Assembly (NCBI GenBank): GCA_021805825.1
Contig: JAJZEC010000006.1
Coordinates: 1-64,000 of the forward strand
From: Pseudomonadota bacterium
GTDB lineage: Bacteria > Pseudomonadota > Gammaproteobacteria > Burkholderiales > Burkholderiaceae_C
DNA: 64,000 bases
Direction: 5' to 3'
Part shown: in pieces, positions 8,178 through 17,294 of the stretch
How positions within the stretch are numbered: position 1 is the stretch's first letter
Layout of the letters: every line of letters starts with the position of its first letter
Notes under the pieces: model-generated
Databases searched by the model: none
What the model saw: the letters and a program-made list of their open reading frames with translations, nothing else
Told to the model about the DNA's origin: nothing
Position numbers and translations under genes: made by a program

Positions 8178-9164
8178 ATGACGATGGCCGCATCCGATTC
8201 GCTCGCGCGCCCCGCGCGCCCCCACCTGCCGGTGCTGCTGGCCTGCGTGCTGGCGGTGCCGCTGGCGCTCGCGCCGATGGTCGTGCACGACGCCTTCTGG
8301 CTGCAGATCCTGTTCAATGTCCTGATGTTCGGCGCGCTTGGCGCCGCCTGGAACCTGGTCGGCGGGTTCCTGGGCCGCATTTCCTTCGGGCATGGATTTT
8401 TCCTCGGGCTTGGTGCCTACACCACCATGCTGCTGCTGGACGCGCATGTCTCCCCGCTGCTGGGCATCGCCGTCGGGGGCGCGGCGGCGGCCCTGGTGGC
8501 GTGGCTGATCGCCGCTCCGACGCTGCGCCTGTCGGGGCACTATTTCGCGATGCTCACCATCGGTCTGTTGCAGATCGGCCTGCTGGCGGTCACCAACCTG
8601 TCGTGGGCCGGAGGCGCCAGCGGGCTGTCGGCCCCGATCGGCAACCAGCCCTGGATGCTGCTGTTCCGCGACCACGTGCCCTACGACGTGATCGCCGTGG
8701 CGCTGGCGCTGCTCACCTACCTGGTCACGCACGTCAGCGCGCATTCGCGCATGGGCTTTTATTGGCGGGCCATCAGCGGCGATGAGGCGGCCGCGCGCAG
8801 CCTGGGGGTCGCGGCGCAGCGCTACAAGCTGGCCGCCTTCGCGCTGTCGGCGGCACTGACCGGGGTGTGGGGCGGCTTCTTCGCCTTGTACGTGGGATTC
8901 ATCGATCCGGGCTCGATGTTCAGCCTGTCGCTGTCGGTGCGCATCGTGCTGGTGGCCATCCTCGGTGGCAGCGCCTCGCTGTACGGGCCGTGGCTGGGTG
9001 CCCTCGCGCTGGTGCCGGTGGCCGAGCTGACGCGGGCTTACTGGGGTGGCTCGAGCAGCGGGGCCGATGTGCTGGTCTACGGCCTGGTGATCCTGCTCGT
9101 CACCCTGTTCCTGCCCGGCGGGCTGCTCAAGCTGCGGAGGCGTGATGGCGCTGCTGGAAGTTGA
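8178..9164 (+). CDS. Liv-type ABC transporter permease (LivM-like)
   Basis: This 328-residue permease begins at ATG 8178; ATG 8184 in the same frame is possible. It has about nine to ten hydrophobic helices and the LivM signatures WNLVGGFLGRISFGHGFFLGLGAYT and, near the end, VLVAILGGSASLYGPWLGAL. The cytoplasmic coupling loop contains FYWRAISGDEAAARSLGVAAQRYKLA with a line of conserved alanines. Its 3' end overlaps the first ATPase gene by about 20 bp, so translation is coupled. It acts with the LivH-like partner. Confidence 0.92.
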   Translation: MTMAASDSLARPARPHLPVLLACVLAVPLALAPMVVHDAFWLQILFNVLMFGALGAAWNLVGGFLGRISFGHGFFLGLGAYTTMLLLDAHVSPLLGIAVGGAAAALVAWLIAAPTLRLSGHYFAMLTIGLLQIGLLAVTNLSWAGGASGLSAPIGNQPWMLLFRDHVPYDVIAVALALLTYLVTHVSAHSRMGFYWRAISGDEAAARSLGVAAQRYKLAAFALSAALTGVWGGFFALYVGFIDPGSMFSLSLSVRIVLVAILGGSASLYGPWLGALALVPVAELTRAYWGGSSSGADVLVYGLVILLVTLFLPGGLLKLRRRDGAAGS

Positions 9165-9867
9165 GTCCCTGAGCAAGCGCTTCGGCGGCCTGACGGCCAA
9201 CCGCGACATCAGTTTCCGCGTCGATGCCGGGGAGATGGTGGCCATCATCGGCCCCAACGGGGCGGGCAAGAGCACGCTGTTCAACGGCCTGGCCTGCGCC
9301 CACCGCCCGAGCTCCGGATCCATCCGATTCGATGGCCGCGACACCGCGGCGCTGACTCCGGAGTCCGTCGCCGCGCTGGGCCTGGCGCGCACCTTCCAGA
9401 TCCCGCGCAGTTTCGGCGACATGACGGTGCTGGAGAACACCATGGTCGGCGCGTTGCTCCGCCATCGCAGGCTGAGCGACGCGCGCCGCCACGCGGCCGA
9501 GGTGCTGCGGCATGTGGGCCTGGCCGATCGCGCGCAGACGCGCGCGGCTTCCTTGAACGTGGCCGGGCAGAAGCGCGTCGAGCTGGCGCGCGCATTGGCC
9601 ACCGGCCCCAGGCTGCTGCTGCTCGACGAAGTCGCCGGCGGCCTCAACCCGAGCGAGGCGCTGGCGCTGGTCGACATCCTGCGCGGCGTGCATGCGATGG
9701 GGGTGACCCTGCTCATCGTCGAGCATGTGCTGGAAGTCGTCATGCGGCTGGCGCAGCGCGTGCTGGTGCTGAACTTCGGCCAGCTCATCGCCGAGGGACC
9801 GCCGCAGCAGATCGTGCGCGATCCGGTGGTGGTCGAGGCCTACCTGGGAAGCAGGCATCGTGTCTGA
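9145..9867 (+). CDS. Liv-type ABC transporter ATP-binding protein (LivG-like)
   Basis: This 240-residue ATPase is started at ATG 9145, four bases after GGAGG; an in-frame GTG sits immediately before. Walker A is GPNGAGKST (about residues 34-42), Walker B is LLLLDEVAGGLN, and the switch histidine is in IVEHVLEVV. The ABC signature reads NVAGQKRVELARAL rather than the usual LS-[YG]-GQ form, a moderate divergence at a normally strict position. It also has a LivG-type insertion after the Q-loop. It should energise import together with the LivF-like ATPase, whose gene overlaps by 8 bp. Confidence 0.9.
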   Translation: MALLEVESLSKRFGGLTANRDISFRVDAGEMVAIIGPNGAGKSTLFNGLACAHRPSSGSIRFDGRDTAALTPESVAALGLARTFQIPRSFGDMTVLENTMVGALLRHRRLSDARRHAAEVLRHVGLADRAQTRAASLNVAGQKRVELARALATGPRLLLLDEVAGGLNPSEALALVDILRGVHAMGVTLLIVEHVLEVVMRLAQRVLVLNFGQLIAEGPPQQIVRDPVVVEAYLGSRHRV

Positions 9868-10579
9868 GCCGATCCTGCGCGTCGAAGACCTGGAGGTGGC
9901 CTACGGTGGCGTGCGCGCGGTCGGCAAGGCGTCGCTGCAGGTCGGCCGGGCGGAGGTCGTGGCGCTGCTGGGAGCCAACGGCGCGGGCAAGTCGAGCACC
10001 CTGCGCGCCGTGGTCGGCGCGGTACGTCCGCGCAGCGGCCGCGTGTACTACGACGGCCAGGACATCACCGGCACGCCGCCCCACCGCCTGGTCGCGCGCG
10101 GCATGGCGCTGATTCCCGAGGGTGCCCGGGTGTTCGCCCGACAGACCGTCGAGGGCAACCTGCGGCTGGGAGCCTATACGGTGCGTGATCCAGCCGCCCA
10201 TGCGCAGCGCCTGGAGCAGGTCTACGCCATCTTTCCCCGTCTGCGCGAGCGTCGCCAGCAGCTGGCCGGAACCATGTCCGGGGGAGAGCGCCAGATGCTG
10301 GCCATCGCCCGCGCGCTGCTCAGCGGGCCGCGCCTGCTGCTGATCGACGAACCCAGCCTGGGGCTGGCGCCCAAGCTGGTCGAGGAAGTCTTCGATGCGC
10401 TGGCCGAGCTGCATCGGGGGCAGGCGCTGTCGGTGCTGCTGGTCGAGCAGAACACGGCTATGGCGCTGGACGTCGCGCAGCGCGCCTACGTGATGCAGAG
10501 CGGGAGCATCGTGCTGCACGGCAGCGCCGACGAACTGCGCGCCAACGACGAGGTGCGCCGCGCCTACCTGGGCATGTAG
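9860..10579 (+). CDS. Liv-type ABC transporter ATP-binding protein (LivF-like)
   Basis: This 239-residue ATPase has a GTG start that overlaps the previous gene by 8 bp. Motifs are complete: Walker [10 protein letters not shown], signature [16 protein letters not shown], Walker [14 protein letters not shown], and H-loop VEQNTAMAL. The short LivF form is recognisable from [10 protein letters not shown] after the Q-loop. It completes a five-gene importer, and the heterodimer with the LivG-like ATPase should drive transport. 5-oxoprolinase starts 107 bp later on the same strand. Confidence 0.93.
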   Translation: MSEPILRVEDLEVAYGGVRAVGKASLQVGRAEVVALLGANGAGKSSTLRAVVGAVRPRSGRVYYDGQDITGTPPHRLVARGMALIPEGARVFARQTVEGNLRLGAYTVRDPAAHAQRLEQVYAIFPRLRERRQQLAGTMSGGERQMLAIARALLSGPRLLLIDEPSLGLAPKLVEEVFDALAELHRGQALSVLLVEQNTAMALDVAQRAYVMQSGSIVLHGSADELRANDEVRRAYLGM

Positions 10580-10686
10580 CCGACCCATCCATTCGCGGCT
10601 GCCGGCACATCGGGCCGACCCTTCGCGGTCGCACTCGACGGGGGCGGCTCGGCCCCGACTTCGAGACGTTGCTGGAGGAACACGAG

Positions 10687-13600
10687 ATGAAATGGCAGTT
10701 CTGGATCGATCGCGGGGGCACCTTCACCGACATCGTCGCCAAGCGCCCGGACGGCAGCCTGGTGGCGAGCAAGCTGCTGTCGGAGAACCCGGAACAGTAC
10801 CCTGATGCGGCCGTCGCCGGCATCCGCAGGCTGCTCGGGCTGGAGCCGTCGCAGCCCGTCACCCCCGAGCTCGTCGAATGCGTGCGCATGGGCACCACGG
10901 TGGCCACCAACGCGCTGCTCGAACGCAAGGGCGAGCCGGTTCTGCTGGTGACGACCCGCGGGTACCGCGACGCCTTGCGCATCGCCTATCAGAACCGGCC
11001 GCGGCTGTTCGAGCGCCAGATCGTGCTGCCCGAACTGCTGTATCGCGACGTGGTCGAGGTCGACGAGCGGGTCGGAGCCGACGGCAGTGTGGAGTGCGCC
11101 CTCGACCCGCGGCGCCTGCGCGAGGATCTGCTGCAGGCCTACGCCCAGGGGCTGCGCGCGGTGGCCATCGTCTTCATGCACGGCTACAAGTACACGCAGC
11201 ACGAACAGGCCGCGGCGCGTCTGGCGGCCGAGGTCGGCTTCACCCAGGTCAGCGCCTCGCACGCCTGCAGTCCGCTGATGAAGTTCGTCGCGCGCGGCGA
11301 CACCGCGGTCGTCGACGCCTACCTGTCGCCGATCCTGCGCCGCTACGTCGACCGCGTGGCCGCGGAAATGCCCGGGGTGCGTCTGCTGTTCATGCAGTCC
11401 AGCGGCGGGCTCGCCGAAGCCCAGGCCTTCCGCGGCAAGGACGCGATCCTGTCGGGGCCGGCCGGGGGCATCGTCGGCATGGCGCGCACCGCGCAACGCG
11501 CGGGCCATCAGCGCGTGATCGGCTTCGACATGGGCGGCACGTCCACCGACGTGTCGCACTTCGCCGGCGAATACGAGCGCAGCTTCGAGACCCAGGTGGC
11601 TGGCGTGCGGGTGCGCGCACCGATGATGAGCATCCACACCGTGGCTGCCGGTGGCGGCTCGATCCTGCACTTCGACGGCAGTCGCATGCGCGTCGGCCCC
11701 GACTCGGCCGGCGCCAATCCCGGCCCGGCCTGCTATCGCCGAGGCGGGCCGTTGACCGTCACCGACGCCAACCTCATGCTGGGCACCATCCGCGCCGAGC
11801 ATTTTCCGGCCGTGTTCGGCCCCGACGCCGACCAGCCGCTGGACAGCGGCACGGTGCGCGCGCGCTTTGCCGAACTGGCGGGCAGCATCGCGTCGAGCAC
11901 GGGACGGGCGCAGACCCCGGAGGGCGTGGCCGAGGGTTACGTGAACATCGCCGTGCAGGCCATGGCCGGCGCGATCAAGAAGATCTCGGTGGCGCGCGGC
12001 TACGACGTCACCCGCTACACCATGCAGTGCTTCGGCGGCGCCGGCGCGCAGGTGGCCTGCCGGGTGGCCGATGCGCTGGGCATGTCGCGCATCTACATCC
12101 ATCCGCTGGCGGGGGTGCTGTCGGCCTACGGCATGGGCCTGGCCGAGCAGAGCGTGATGCTCGAGCGCAGCATCGAGGCCCGGCTCGACGAGGACAGCGT
12201 GGCCGCCGTGCGCGTCGCGCTCGACGCGCTGGGCGCCGAGGCCCGCGCGCAGCTGACGGCGCAAGGCGTGGAGGCCGGCACCCTGCGCGTTCTGGATCGG
12301 GTGTTGCTGCGCTATGCCGGCACCGATACCGCGCTGGCGGTACGGGCGGGCGACGCGGAGGGCCTGCGCGGCGCCTTCGAACAGGCCTACGAGCAGCGCT
12401 TCGCCCATCTGCTGGAGGAGCGCGCGCTGATCATCGAATCGGTGACCGTGGAGGCGGTCGGGGGCGCCGAGGCGGTGCAGGAGCAGCCGCATGCCCAGCT
12501 GCACGATCAGCCGGTGCGGGTGCACGAGTCGATTCAGCTGTTCGAGCAGGGGTGCTGGCAGGCCGCCGCGCTGCTGTTGCGCGCCGATTGCCGCCCGGGC
12601 CAGCGGGTCGACGGCCCGGCGGTGATCATCGACGCCAACACCACCATCACGGTGGCCGCCGGCTGGCGCGCCGAGATCACCCCGCTGGATCACGTCGAGC
12701 TGGTGCGCGTGGCGCCGCGTCCCGGGCCGCGCGCAGGCGACACCGAGGTCGACCCGGTGCTGCTCGAGGTGTTCAATCATCTGTTCATGAACATCGCCGA
12801 GCAGATGGGCGCGCAGCTGCAGAACACCGCGGTGTCGGTGAACATCAAGGAGCGCCTGGACTTCTCCTGCGCCCTGTTCGACGCCGAGGGCAACCTCATC
12901 GCCAACGCCCCGCATGTGCCGGTGCACCTGGGATCGATGGGCGAGAGCATCCGCACCGTCATCGAGCGCAACGCCGGCAGGCTGCAGGCGGGGGACGTGT
13001 ACGTGCTCAACGATCCGTACCACGGAGGAACCCACCTGCCGGACGTGACGGTCATCACTCCGGTGTTCGACGCCCGGGGGCGGGAGGTGCTGTTCTATGT
13101 CGGCTCGCGCGGCCACCATGCCGACATCGGCGGCCTGACCCCGGGCTCGGTTCCGCCGGACTCGCGCAGCATCGACGACGAGGGCGTGGTGCTCGACAAC
13201 GTGCAACTGGTGCGCGACGGGCGCCTGCAGGAGGCGCGCATGCGCGAACTGCTTGCCTCGGCGCGCTACCCCGCGCGCAACCCCGAGCAGAACCTGGCCG
13301 ACCTGAAGGCGCAGATCGCGGCCAACGCCAAGGGCGTGCGCGAACTCCTGCGCCTGGTCGAGGACTACGGTCTGGAGGTGGTGCGTGCCTACATGCGCCA
13401 TGTGCAGGACAACGCCGAGCAGGCGGTGCGCCGGGTCATCGGCGCCCTGCATGCCGGCAGCTTCCGCCTCGAGCTCGACAATGGCGCATGCATCCAGGTG
13501 GCGGTGCGCACCGACGCCGCGTCGCGCAGCGCGGTGATCGACTTCGGCGGCACGTCGCCGCAGCTGGACAACAACTTCAACGCCCCGCGCGCGGTGACCA

Positions 13601-14313
13601 CGGCCGCCGTGCTCTATGTGTTCCGCACCCTGGTCGACGACGACATTCCCCTCAACGCCGGCTGCCTCAAGCCGCTGCGCGTGGTGGTTCCCCCGGGGTC
13701 GATGCTCGATCCCCACCATCCGGCCGCGGTGGTCGCCGGCAACGTGGAGACCTCGATGTGCATCACGAATGCCCTGTTCGGCGCGCTGGGGGTGCAGGCG
13801 GCCAGCCAGTGCACGATGAACAATTTCACCTTCGGTGACGCGCAGCACCAGTACTACGAGACCATAGCCGGCGGATCGGGCGCCGGCGGGCTGTTCGACG
13901 CCGCCGGTCGGCAGATCGGCGGCTTCGACGGCACCGCGGTGGTGCAGACCCACATGACCAATTCCCGCCTGACCGATCCGGAGGTGCTGGAGTTCCGCTA
14001 CCCGGTGCGGCTCGAGGGATTCACCCTGCGCGCCGGATCGGGCGGGGCCGGACGCTGGCGTGGCGGGGACGGCGGCGTGCGGCGCATCCGCTTCCTGGCG
14101 CCCATGACGGCGAGCATCCTGTCCAACGGCCGCGTGCATCCGGCCTTCGGCCTGGCCGGCGGCGCGCCCGGCGCGGTCGGCGTCAACCGCGTCGAGCGTG
14201 CCGACGGCAGCGTGGAATGGCTGGGTTCCACCGCCCATGTGCAGATGGGCGTGGGCGACGTGTTCGTCATCGAGACTCCCGGGGGCGGCGGCTACGGTCC
14301 GCCGCCGGCCTGA
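10687..14313 (+). CDS. 5-oxoprolinase (ATP-hydrolysing), HyuA-HyuB fusion
   Basis: This 1208-residue protein is started at ATG 10687, eight bases after GGAGG. It has the full-length architecture of ATP-dependent 5-oxoprolinase. The N-terminal hydantoinase-A part runs to about residue 680 ([18 protein letters not shown] at the N-terminus; [18 protein letters not shown] as phosphate-binding loop). A hydantoinase-B part fills the rest ([32 protein letters not shown], and the C-terminal GGGGYGPP). The enzyme opens 5-oxo-L-proline to glutamate using ATP. N-methylhydantoinase or acetophenone carboxylase are alternatives, but those are usually split subunits. Its place after the DUF1445 gene and importer supports a lactam or 5-oxoproline pathway. 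Confidence 0.85.
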   Translation: MKWQFWIDRGGTFTDIVAKRPDGSLVASKLLSENPEQYPDAAVAGIRRLLGLEPSQPVTPELVECVRMGTTVATNALLERKGEPVLLVTTRGYRDALRIAYQNRPRLFERQIVLPELLYRDVVEVDERVGADGSVECALDPRRLREDLLQAYAQGLRAVAIVFMHGYKYTQHEQAAARLAAEVGFTQVSASHACSPLMKFVARGDTAVVDAYLSPILRRYVDRVAAEMPGVRLLFMQSSGGLAEAQAFRGKDAILSGPAGGIVGMARTAQRAGHQRVIGFDMGGTSTDVSHFAGEYERSFETQVAGVRVRAPMMSIHTVAAGGGSILHFDGSRMRVGPDSAGANPGPACYRRGGPLTVTDANLMLGTIRAEHFPAVFGPDADQPLDSGTVRARFAELAGSIASSTGRAQTPEGVAEGYVNIAVQAMAGAIKKISVARGYDVTRYTMQCFGGAGAQVACRVADALGMSRIYIHPLAGVLSAYGMGLAEQSVMLERSIEARLDEDSVAAVRVALDALGAEARAQLTAQGVEAGTLRVLDRVLLRYAGTDTALAVRAGDAEGLRGAFEQAYEQRFAHLLEERALIIESVTVEAVGGAEAVQEQPHAQLHDQPVRVHESIQLFEQGCWQAAALLLRADCRPGQRVDGPAVIIDANTTITVAAGWRAEITPLDHVELVRVAPRPGPRAGDTEVDPVLLEVFNHLFMNIAEQMGAQLQNTAVSVNIKERLDFSCALFDAEGNLIANAPHVPVHLGSMGESIRTVIERNAGRLQAGDVYVLNDPYHGGTHLPDVTVITPVFDARGREVLFYVGSRGHHADIGGLTPGSVPPDSRSIDDEGVVLDNVQLVRDGRLQEARMRELLASARYPARNPEQNLADLKAQIAANAKGVRELLRLVEDYGLEVVRAYMRHVQDNAEQAVRRVIGALHAGSFRLELDNGACIQVAVRTDAASRSAVIDFGGTSPQLDNNFNAPRAVTTAAVLYVFRTLVDDDIPLNAGCLKPLRVVVPPGSMLDPHHPAAVVAGNVETSMCITNALFGALGVQAASQCTMNNFTFGDAQHQYYETIAGGSGAGGLFDAAGRQIGGFDGTAVVQTHMTNSRLTDPEVLEFRYPVRLEGFTLRAGSGGAGRWRGGDGGVRRIRFLAPMTASILSNGRVHPAFGLAGGAPGAVGVNRVERADGSVEWLGSTAHVQMGVGDVFVIETPGGGGYGPPPA

Positions 14314-14316
14314 GGC

Positions 14317-16419
14317 TCAGCGCCCGGGCGCCAGCGGCAGGCGGCAGAGCACGCAGGTGCCGCCGTGGCTGCCGGGGCGGATCTCCAGGTGGGCGCCGAT
14401 GCTGCGCGCGCGGTAGCCGATGATGGACAGACCGATGCCACCCCGCCGGCTGCCCGCGAGCCCGACGCCATCGTCGCGGACCGACAGCGTCAGCGATCCG
14501 TGTTCGCGGCTGAGCCGCACCTGGATGCTCGTCGCCCGGGAATGGCGCAGCGCATTGCTGATCGCTTCCTGCGCGATGCGGTACAGGTGCAGCGCGACCA
14601 CGCCGTCCAGGCTGGCGGCCTCGCCTTCGCTGCGCAAGCTGCAATCCAGGGCCGATGCGGCTTGTGTCGTGTGCACCAGCGTCTGCAGGGCCTTGAGCAG
14701 TCCGTCCGGCCCGATGTCCAGCGGCGACAGACCCTGCGCCAGGATGCGCGCATCGCGCAGCAGCCGTGCCAGCAGGGTCTCCAGCGCGTCGGCGCTGTTT
14801 CCCTCGTCCTCCAGCTGCCTTCGCCGCAGCGCCTTGCCCAGGCGCGCGGCCATCAGGCTTGCCGCCGTCAGACCCTGGCCCAGGCCGTCGTGCACGTCGC
14901 GTCCGATGCGCTCCTGCTCAGCCGTCGTGGCGTCGAGGATGCGCCGCTCGATGCCGAGGCGATCGGTGATGTCGGTGGCCATCAGCACCATGGCGTCGCC
15001 CAGCGGCGTCCAGGTCAAGCGGGCCGTCCGCTGCCGACCGTCGCCGGCCAGCACCTGCTCCTCCCAGGGCCTGGGTTCGTGTTCGGCTCCGGGTGTGCTG
15101 CGCCAGGCACGATCGAGCTCCTCCTGCTGGCGCTGGCGCGCGCCGGCATCGGGAAGCGCGTGCTCGAAGAAGGCGCACAAGCTTCGCGGCGCTTCGCCGT
15201 CCTTCACGAACATCTCCAGGAAGCGACGATTCATGGCCGAGATCGTGCCGTCGCGCGCGCTGGTCGCCAGCGCCACCGGCGCATGGTCGAAGAGTTGACG
15301 GAAGCGCGCCTCCGAGCGCTGCTGCGCGGCGTGTTCGCCTTGCAGGCGCTCGGCCAGGCGGTTGAAGCTGGCCAGCAGCTGCCGGATCTCGCGCGGCCCG
15401 CCTTCCCGCAGCTGCTGGGGTGCGGCCGCGGCCCGCGACAGGGCGCCGAGCCTTTCGGTCGTTCGCCGCAACGGATCCAGCACGCGACCCAGCAGCCAGC
15501 TGCCGGCGGCGAGCGCGAGCAGCGCGGCCGACAAGCCGCCCAGCAGCAGTCTGCGCAGCAGCCTGCGCGCGGGAGCGAACAGCCTGGCCCGCGGGATCGA
15601 CTGCATGTACACCCAGCGTCCCCAGCGCGAGGGCGCGACCGCATACACCGTCTCGAAGCCCCCGCCGCCGCCAGGTGCCATGGCCCAGCGACGCCCGGAG
15701 CGCAGCCATGCGGCCAGCCGCGCCCGTTCGGGCGCCGGCAGGCGCCCCATGAGGCGCGAGCGCTCGGAGCTCGCCAGCACCCAGCCCGTATGGAGGGCAA
15801 TCAGTTCGCGCCGTACGCCATCCACGGCGTCGCGGCGCATCAGTTCGCCGAGGAAGGGCAGGCTTGCCGGGTCGATCGCGCCGACCAGCAGCGCGGCGGG
15901 TCGCGGCCTACCGCCGGTTACCGCGACGGCCATCGGCAGCAGCGGCACGCGGGGCGTCAGGCGCGCCATCACCGGTTGTGCGATGACCGCTGCGGAGCCG
16001 GCCAGGGCTTCGCGCACGAAGGATCGGTCGCCCAGGAACTCGCCCCGCCGGCCCGCCTTGCGCGGCCAGTCGGCCAGCACCCGACCGTCGCTCCCGAGCA
16101 GCAGCACGCCACGCGTGCGCAAGTCGACGCTGCCGGCGAAGTGGCTCGACAGGAATCGCTCCAGGTAGGCGGTGTCGCCCAGGCGGCCCACATCGAGCTC
16201 GCCCGCCGCGCTGCGCAGCCTCGCGAGGTCGGCGTCCAGCCGGTGATCGACCGTGGTCGCGAGGTAGCCGGCATCGGCAGCGACGCGCTCGGTGGCCTGG
16301 GATTCGAGCTCCGCGCGCAGCGCACGCAGTGCCTCCCAGGTCACGGTCGCCGCGGTGCCCACGACGACCACCGCGACAACGGCCGTGATGCGCAGGCGCA
16401 GGCTGAAGGCGGAGGGCAT
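14317..16419 (-). CDS. NarX/UhpB-type sensor histidine kinase with PAS domain
   Basis: This is a 700-residue kinase if started at the internal ATG 16419, which puts the first membrane helix at residues 8-27. A TTG 28 codons earlier is possible. The periplasmic sensor (about 30-285, double-Cache-like with LLGSDGRVLADWP) is bounded by a second helix (about 289-311). HAMP and PAS domains (about 365-490) follow. The phospho-acceptor region has RIGRDVHDGLGQGL with His about 510, typical of HisKA_3, and the HATPase has NALRHSRATS and DDGVGL. Such kinases phosphorylate NarL/FixJ-type regulators, but none is encoded nearby. Its stop lies three bases from that of 5-oxoprolinase (convergent). Confidence 0.88.
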   Translation of the reverse strand: MPSAFSLRLRITAVVAVVVVGTAATVTWEALRALRAELESQATERVAADAGYLATTVDHRLDADLARLRSAAGELDVGRLGDTAYLERFLSSHFAGSVDLRTRGVLLLGSDGRVLADWPRKAGRRGEFLGDRSFVREALAGSAAVIAQPVMARLTPRVPLLPMAVAVTGGRPRPAALLVGAIDPASLPFLGELMRRDAVDGVRRELIALHTGWVLASSERSRLMGRLPAPERARLAAWLRSGRRWAMAPGGGGGFETVYAVAPSRWGRWVYMQSIPRARLFAPARRLLRRLLLGGLSAALLALAAGSWLLGRVLDPLRRTTERLGALSRAAAAPQQLREGGPREIRQLLASFNRLAERLQGEHAAQQRSEARFRQLFDHAPVALATSARDGTISAMNRRFLEMFVKDGEAPRSLCAFFEHALPDAGARQRQQEELDRAWRSTPGAEHEPRPWEEQVLAGDGRQRTARLTWTPLGDAMVLMATDITDRLGIERRILDATTAEQERIGRDVHDGLGQGLTAASLMAARLGKALRRRQLEDEGNSADALETLLARLLRDARILAQGLSPLDIGPDGLLKALQTLVHTTQAASALDCSLRSEGEAASLDGVVALHLYRIAQEAISNALRHSRATSIQVRLSREHGSLTLSVRDDGVGLAGSRRGGIGLSIIGYRARSIGAHLEIRPGSHGGTCVLCRLPLAPGR

Positions 16420-16717
16420 GTCCCCGGAAGGCCCGTCGTGCCGGCGCACGCGCTCCTGCGCCCCGAATGGTCGTGGCAAACCATCGGAAATGCGGCGAGG
16501 CAACGCGCGCGTCGGCTCGGGTCAGATGCTGGGCCGGTTGGTTGGTGGATGTTTCGGCGCAATACCCGGAAAACCGTGCGATCTACTGCCCAGATTAGTC
16601 GAAGACCGCGCTTCCGTATACCCCGAGCCGACGAATGGGCTGCGGCGGCATGATCCGAAGTGGCGGGCGCGGGCTTGCGCTGCGCGCATCGCGCAGTGCG
16701 GCTTCCGGCTTGCAGGC

Positions 16718-17071
16718 TCAGGCCTGCAGGTTCAGGCGCGTGCCGCCTGCTGCCACCCCGCTCGGGCCGGCGGCTTGCCCGCCCATGGATTGCACGCCGA
16801 GGTAGGCGTTCAGGGCCAGCGCCACGCTCATCGCCTCCAGCGCGTCGGCTCGCCTGTGCTGGTGCGTTCCCGACAGCAGCGCCAGCAGCGCCAGCGCCTC
16901 GAGCTGATCCAGGCCGCGCGCCCATGCGGCGGAGCCGGAACGCTGCCGGTCGGGCGCGGTGACGGTGGGCCCGGCGGTGGAGGTCGGGGCGACCGCCGCG
17001 GGGGCGCCCGCGGCGGCGGCAGCCGGTGAGGCGGCGGGCGCGAAGGCCGCGCCGATGGCGATGGCGACCAT
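16718..17071 (-). CDS. Small Ala-rich hypothetical protein
   Basis: This predicted 117-residue protein starts at ATG 17071, preceded by a GGAG ribosome-binding site. Residues 1-50 are a low-complexity Ala/Pro/Gly/Thr stretch. The second half has a more ordered helix-like pattern (LDQLEALALLALLSG, then LEAMSVALALNAYLGVQ). No family was recognised. The upstream RBS and the contrast between the two halves favour a real gene, but the compositional bias means it could also be a spurious frame in GC-rich DNA. It lies between the orphan sensor kinase and the divergent SQR gene. Confidence 0.45.
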   Translation of the reverse strand: MVAIAIGAAFAPAASPAAAAAGAPAAVAPTSTAGPTVTAPDRQRSGSAAWARGLDQLEALALLALLSGTHQHRRADALEAMSVALALNAYLGVQSMGGQAAGPSGVAAGGTRLNLQA

Positions 17072-17200
17072 GACGGAAGCTCCAGGTTGGCTGGCGTGGA
17101 GCGACCCCTCCACGCTGCAGCGCAGCCTAGGGCGCAGATGCGCGCGCGCGGCGTGAGCCCAGGCTCAATCACGCTGCGCTGTCCAGATACAGCTAGGGGT

Positions 17201-17215
17201 TTATTCCGGGGATAA
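17201..17215. promoter_or_regulatory. Inverted repeat upstream of the SQR gene
   Basis: TTATTCCGGGGATAA is a near-perfect 15-bp palindrome (one mismatch pair) in an AT-richer patch about 80 bp before the SQR start. It could be an operator for a redox- or sulfide-responsive regulator. No matching regulator gene is adjacent. Confidence 0.35.
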
Positions 17216-17294
17216 GGAAGCGGGCTTTCACTACAGTGTCGGCTGCCGCGGCAGAGGCGTCGCGACCCCCCACAGCCTGTACAAGGAGAAGCGG

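Noticed and set aside
10564-14238. Minus-strand ORF of about 1220 codons opposite 5-oxoprolinase
   Set aside because: It lacks domains and has the His/Arg/Gln-rich composition typical of antisense reading of a GC-rich gene.
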